This document shows positions 60,453 through 64,000 of a stretch of 64,000 nucleotides of DNA, piece after piece (within the stretch, counting starts at the first letter, position 1; the number at the start of each line of letters is the position of its first letter). Origin of the DNA: Parus major (Eukaryota > Chordata > Aves > Passeriformes > Paridae); assembly GCF_001522545.3 (NCBI RefSeq), contig NC_031769.1, positions 134,556,105-134,620,104 on the forward strand, given 5' to 3'. Made by a program: the position numbers and the translations under genes. The notes below the pieces were generated by a model. That model was not told where the DNA came from and searched no databases. It worked only from the letters and a program-made list of their open reading frames with translations.

Positions 60453-60547
60453 CCTCAAACATTGTCAGGACCACAGAAACCACTTGTCATAAGATAAGCC
60501 ACTGCAGCAGGGACTTGAGATAAGCACAGAAGGGAGGAATTTGTCAA
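60453..60547 (+). repeat. Dispersed repeat, copy 1
   Basis: Shares about 80% identity by eye with 61275-61366, including 'aacattgtca', 'taagataagccac', 'cagcag' and 'acttgagataa.cacagaag'. It may be LTR-derived (TGTCA could be a TG start). What follows (to about 60850, including TATATATATCGC near 60824) might belong to the same element. Confidence 0.6.
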
Positions 60548-61274
60548 AACATGTATTAGATTTCCTTGTTCTGTCTAAGAAATATTTAGATTTATAATGA
60601 TTTGGCTAATTTTTTCAGAGATATTAATGAGTAAACTTAATAGTCTTAACAAAACAAAAGAAAATGTTCTGGCTGAGTCACCCTTCCTAGACCAGAAAAA
60701 AGGACAGTCAAGGACCAAAATGGGACATGGATAGAATAAAAGGAAGATTTTTTACTAGCTTCCATGCAACCCTACCTGGAACCATTTGTGGAACAAAACA
60801 TGTTATCAGTCATTAGACACTATATATATCGCAAAACTTCTGTTCCATGGTGGGATTCTCATGTCAGGAATGTTTTTTTTCAAAGTAAATTAGAGACCTG
60901 TATTCTCATTTGAATTCCCATATCCAGTACATTTCCTAATGTGTTCTAAGGCCTTTTAACTTCACCTGTGTTTGCAACTTTGTTAATATTAAAGGATGTG
61001 ATTTTAGCTATTCAGATCCTAGTTTATCCCATCAATTGTAGAATATAATCATACCCTGTGGTTATTCATCTGATATTTACTGTCTTATTTTTTTCTTGAG
61101 TAATCACATTGTATTAGACAGTGAGTCACTTTATCTGTCTTATTTTGTCTTTTTTTCCTGTCTTGTCTCTACTACATATGCATCAACCCTGGTGGACAAT
61201 CTGTGAACTGATGAGAAGTGCTTGGAGTGTTTGAGCCACAAGATGGTATAAGGACTAGAGAGCATGGTTGCTTG
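60548..61274. other. Spacer between two repeat copies
   Basis: No gene is visible. 60660-60870 has LTR-like words (TATA-type run, 'ccatggtggg') but no confident family. Confidence 0.35.
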
Positions 61275-61366
61275 TCTTGAACATTGTCAAGGGCACATAA
61301 GGAACTTGGGGTAAGATAAGCCACCACAGCAGACTTGAGATAAACACAGAAGAAAGGAATTTTCAA
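61275..61366 (+). repeat. Dispersed repeat, copy 2
   Basis: The direct partner of 60453-60547 in the same orientation, 822 bp downstream. Downstream sequence to about 61870 is GC-richer in part ('cctggaggcaagatctggttagc', 'cttcccccactcctcccctag') and may be the rest of one LTR or a longer element. The minus frame 61172-61366 is a shadow. Confidence 0.6.
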
Positions 61367-61870
61367 CAGGAAAGTGCTAATTCCAGGCCTGGAGGCAAGA
61401 TCTGGTTAGCACATCCTGGTTAATGCACCTAGACAAAAATTCCCACTGTGGCAAACTGTGGGGAAGGAAGCAAATGCTCATGCACTTATTGCCCCAGTTT
61501 GTGTGACAAATGGCTCCTGTGACCATCACTGACCACTAAAGCACCGCCAGACAAATTTCTGGGGCTTTCCACCAGAGGACTGCACATGATCCATGTTTTT
61601 AAGGCTTCCCCCACTCCTCCCCTAGTGGAGGTACCTGAGTTTTCTCACTTGAACCTGAAAGTATATTAACCTGTTGAACTCTTTTTTTCCCAGGGTTTCT
61701 CTCATGCCTGATTGATCAATACTGTGACCCATGGACATCTAAATTCCTTGTTGCTGGATCCATGGGTAGTGATACTTTATCTCTATCTACGCTTGTGCTT
61801 TTTTCACTTTCTTTTTGTCTTATGTATTTTCTTAATATTTTCATAACTCTATACTGTTATTTTATTATAG
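61367..61870 (+). repeat. Probable body of the copy-2 element, unclassified
   Basis: A compositionally distinct stretch directly following copy 2, with C-rich blocks at about 61608-61630 and 'gggtttctctcatgcctg' at 61695. No family can be named. It fades into AT-rich sequence near 61870. Confidence 0.35.
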
Positions 61871-62710
61871 CTAATAATCAAAACAGCTACATATCTCCTT
61901 TCCATTGCAACCAAATTGTTCTAAAATATACATAAGAGTATATATATACACACACACTGATTGTCCAGTGTTGATTCATGCTGATCTTCCCCAAGGGATA
62001 TATTACCAAGCTCAATTACCCCACCTCAATGGCAGGTTGTAACAGGAATGTCAATTTTCAAGTGAAATCAGCAGATGAGCTCAGACAGAATGAAATCCCC
62101 AGCATGGAATTGAATCCAAAGCAGTGATATTCAGAATAAACACTCTCATCAAGGATAAAAGGAAGTCACCACTACCATCTTCTCTGAAAGAAACTTTTTG
62201 TGTTCATAAGGATCATAAAGTCATATAAGAACTTGATTCCTGGAAGTGAGAAAAGCATAGGAACAGCTGATGTAGGAATCTTAGCAGCAGAAAATATAAC
62301 ACTGAGGCCAAATAAGAGAGCAGAGAGAGCACTGTATGCTTAATTGATTGAGCTTTGTAGCTCTCCTTCTTTTTTTAGATATATAAAAGACACAGTCCTC
62401 TTCCATTGAAATAATTCAGATATCAGACCAGAGACTGTTACTGAAATCAAGGTAATGATATGCAGCTCTGAAGTGGAGGTTTTGAAGTAGTTTCATATCC
62501 ATGTTTCTTGGAGAACATGAAGCCATAGGATGTTAGGAACAGAGATGATCTGGATGGTTTGTGATTACGTTTCTCCTTTTTGCAATGATTTAATAATAGA
62601 GATGAAGGGCTTCATTTCAGAACTTTCTCAAACTGCAGTCCTGAATAATTATCTAATGTCAAACATATACAACAGAGAATAAAATTAAGAGGATTTTCTT
62701 TTTGATAGAT
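61871..62710. other. AT-rich unique sequence
   Basis: No gene is visible. A (TA)n(CA)n microsatellite (TATATATATACACACACAC) lies at about 61939-61959. Confidence 0.4.
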
Positions 62711-63118
62711 TGTCATGGTTTAGTATTAGCATTCTCCAATTTAATATTCCTGCTAAAACCATGTGCCACTCACCCTTCTCTCTCCAACTGGAGGCACAAA
62801 AGGTGAAGATCACAGATCAAGAACCATTTACTGGAAACCAAAACAGGAGAAGAAAACTAATGGTAACAGCAACAATATTAATAACAAAAATTACAAGAAA
62901 CAATTCACATGGAAAAATAAACCAAACAACAGACAATACTGGATGATTCACTACACCATGTTTTCTCAACTGGACAGAGCCCTTTGTCCCCAGAAAAGAC
63001 TCCTTTTCCCCGTATCCTGGCAATGCTGTGAGGTGGTGTAGAGTAACATCTGGGTCCTAACCATGACCCCTCCCAACTACTTCAAAAAATTAACTCTGTC
63101 TTGGCTAGAACCAAGACA
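62711..63118 (-). mobile_element. Solo LTR, minus strand (family E)
   Basis: Plus-strand limits TGTCATGGTTTAG...AACCAAGACA, about 408 bp, in TG...CA form. Landmarks on the plus strand are 'gccactcacccttctctctcc', 'gaaccatttactggaaacc', 'tgtcctgg'-like 'gtatcctggcaatgctgtgaggtggtg', 'agagtaacatctgggtcc' and 'atgacccctcccaactacttcaaaaaattaactctg'. This resembles a bird LTR family I know, whose start reads TGTCYTGGTT and continues 'agagttaatttt'. It carries no viral genes. Plus frames at 62710-62946 and 62763-63041 and minus 62817-63023 are shadows. Confidence 0.8.
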
Positions 63119-64000
63119 TTACTCAAAGTTTTAAAAATTGTCTTCCTGTAAAATCTAAATTACTGGGTTTTATTATTACAAAATTCCTATTAAAATATCA
63201 TAATTTTATTAAAAAATAAGATTAGATGCTGGTTTTTAAAAGCTGCATTTGCCATATGGAAAGTTATCAGCATGGTCTCTGAAAAGAGTGTTTTCGCTTT
63301 AACATTTTTTTCTGTGGTTCACATTTGTTTCATATTCTAAAACAAAAAAACTTGTTATTCTGACATTTTTTAAAGTACGAAGACTGAACATCATTGAAAT
63401 CATCAATCTTAGTGTTCCTGAATCTGCTTATTTTCAAGTCAGAGCTATACCTTTTTGCTAAATGGATTCATAAATTTACTTCTACTAACTTTAAAGATTA
63501 TTTCACTGAGTAACATTCTTCAGCTGTTGTCTTGATACCCATTTTTATATTGCTGTAGCCCATCAGTACCTCATATTAATATGCTACTATTATTTTTTTT
63601 TTCTGTAATAATTCAAAATGACATAATGGAAAAAGTAATTATAGGCATGAGAGCTGTTTTATTCTACTTTTTCTAGTACAGACACCTTCCCCTGTGTGCA
63701 CAACTGTAGTAATTAGTTCTGGTTTTTCTCCCTCATCTGGGAGTTAGCAGGAATTTGGCCATAACTAATAAGTGCATGATTAGTTTAGAACCTTTTAAAC
63801 TATACGCTCCTTTCTACTGACAATCCTAATAATATTTCTAGAGTCTCCACTGGGATTCTGAGAGCTGTAATCATGTTAATATGATCACAAATTACATTCT
63901 AGTAATCCAGCATTTATTAAAGAGGATTCCCATTAGAAGAATAAACTCAATAGTCTCATACTTGGAAGATTTCAAGGAAATGTAAGTTATTTGCTTGAAG
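63119..64000. other. AT-rich unique sequence
   Basis: No gene or recognised repeat to the end of the window. Confidence 0.4.

Noticed and set aside
1..64000. Mitochondrial insertions, rRNA genes, CRISPR arrays or bacterial-type operons
   Set aside because: Read for, but none of their characteristic sequences was seen. The content is typical of vertebrate nuclear DNA.

Overview
The window looks like AT-rich, non-coding nuclear DNA from a bird. The main evidence is many fragments of CR1, the dominant LINE of bird genomes. They carry its diagnostic 3' end, a 'gatcttaaaggtc...ccaac...' block followed by a short ATTCTRTG-type tail instead of poly(A). There are also solo LTRs of endogenous retroviruses of types I know from neoavian birds. 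I cannot fix species or chromosome; a neoavian bird, possibly a passerine, is an inference from the LTR types.

No protein-coding host gene can be supported. None of the open frames resembles a host protein I recognise. The longest clear homology is a 180-codon open stretch of CR1 ORF2 (46031-46573), and most other frames are chance readings of AT-rich DNA or cross CR1 and LTR sequence. The best exon candidate is weak: 40146-40306 (+), with good-looking splice sites and a 25-codon ATG frame. The window could be a very long intron or a gene desert. No tRNA, rRNA, CRISPR array or complete provirus (gag, pol, env) was seen.

Layout. 1-8.1 kb: three plus-strand CR1 3' ends and one minus-strand one, plus two perfect hairpins (2088-2135, 3758-3793). 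8.2-12.2 kb: three LTRs, one with a (GAGT)n expansion near its end and one with a duplicated CCAAT-type promoter block. 12.2-23.8 kb: almost entirely unique AT-rich DNA with a short CR1 tail at 16.4 kb and a perfect 20-bp-arm hairpin at 20.6 kb. 23.8-27.5 kb: a dense repeat cluster (two plus CR1s, a tetranucleotide microsatellite, an unclassified GC-richer block, two minus CR1s). 27.5-37 kb: unique. 37.0-37.9 kb: a long CR1. 42.4 kb: a 29-bp-arm AT palindrome. 43.7-44.1 kb: solo LTR. 46.0-47.2 kb: two CR1s in opposite orientation. 51.2-55.1 kb: three CR1 pieces and an unclassified block. 55.6-63.1 kb: three minus-strand solo LTRs and two related copies of another dispersed repeat.

The elements do not form a pathway; they record repeated insertion and decay. 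The patterns most worth a second look are the set of perfect hairpins with 6-12 nt loops, which I read as probable replication template-switch scars, and the excess of minus-strand LTRs beside mainly plus-strand CR1s. I found no convincing new biological system. All family calls were made by eye, without alignment or database search, and repeat edges are approximate unless stated.
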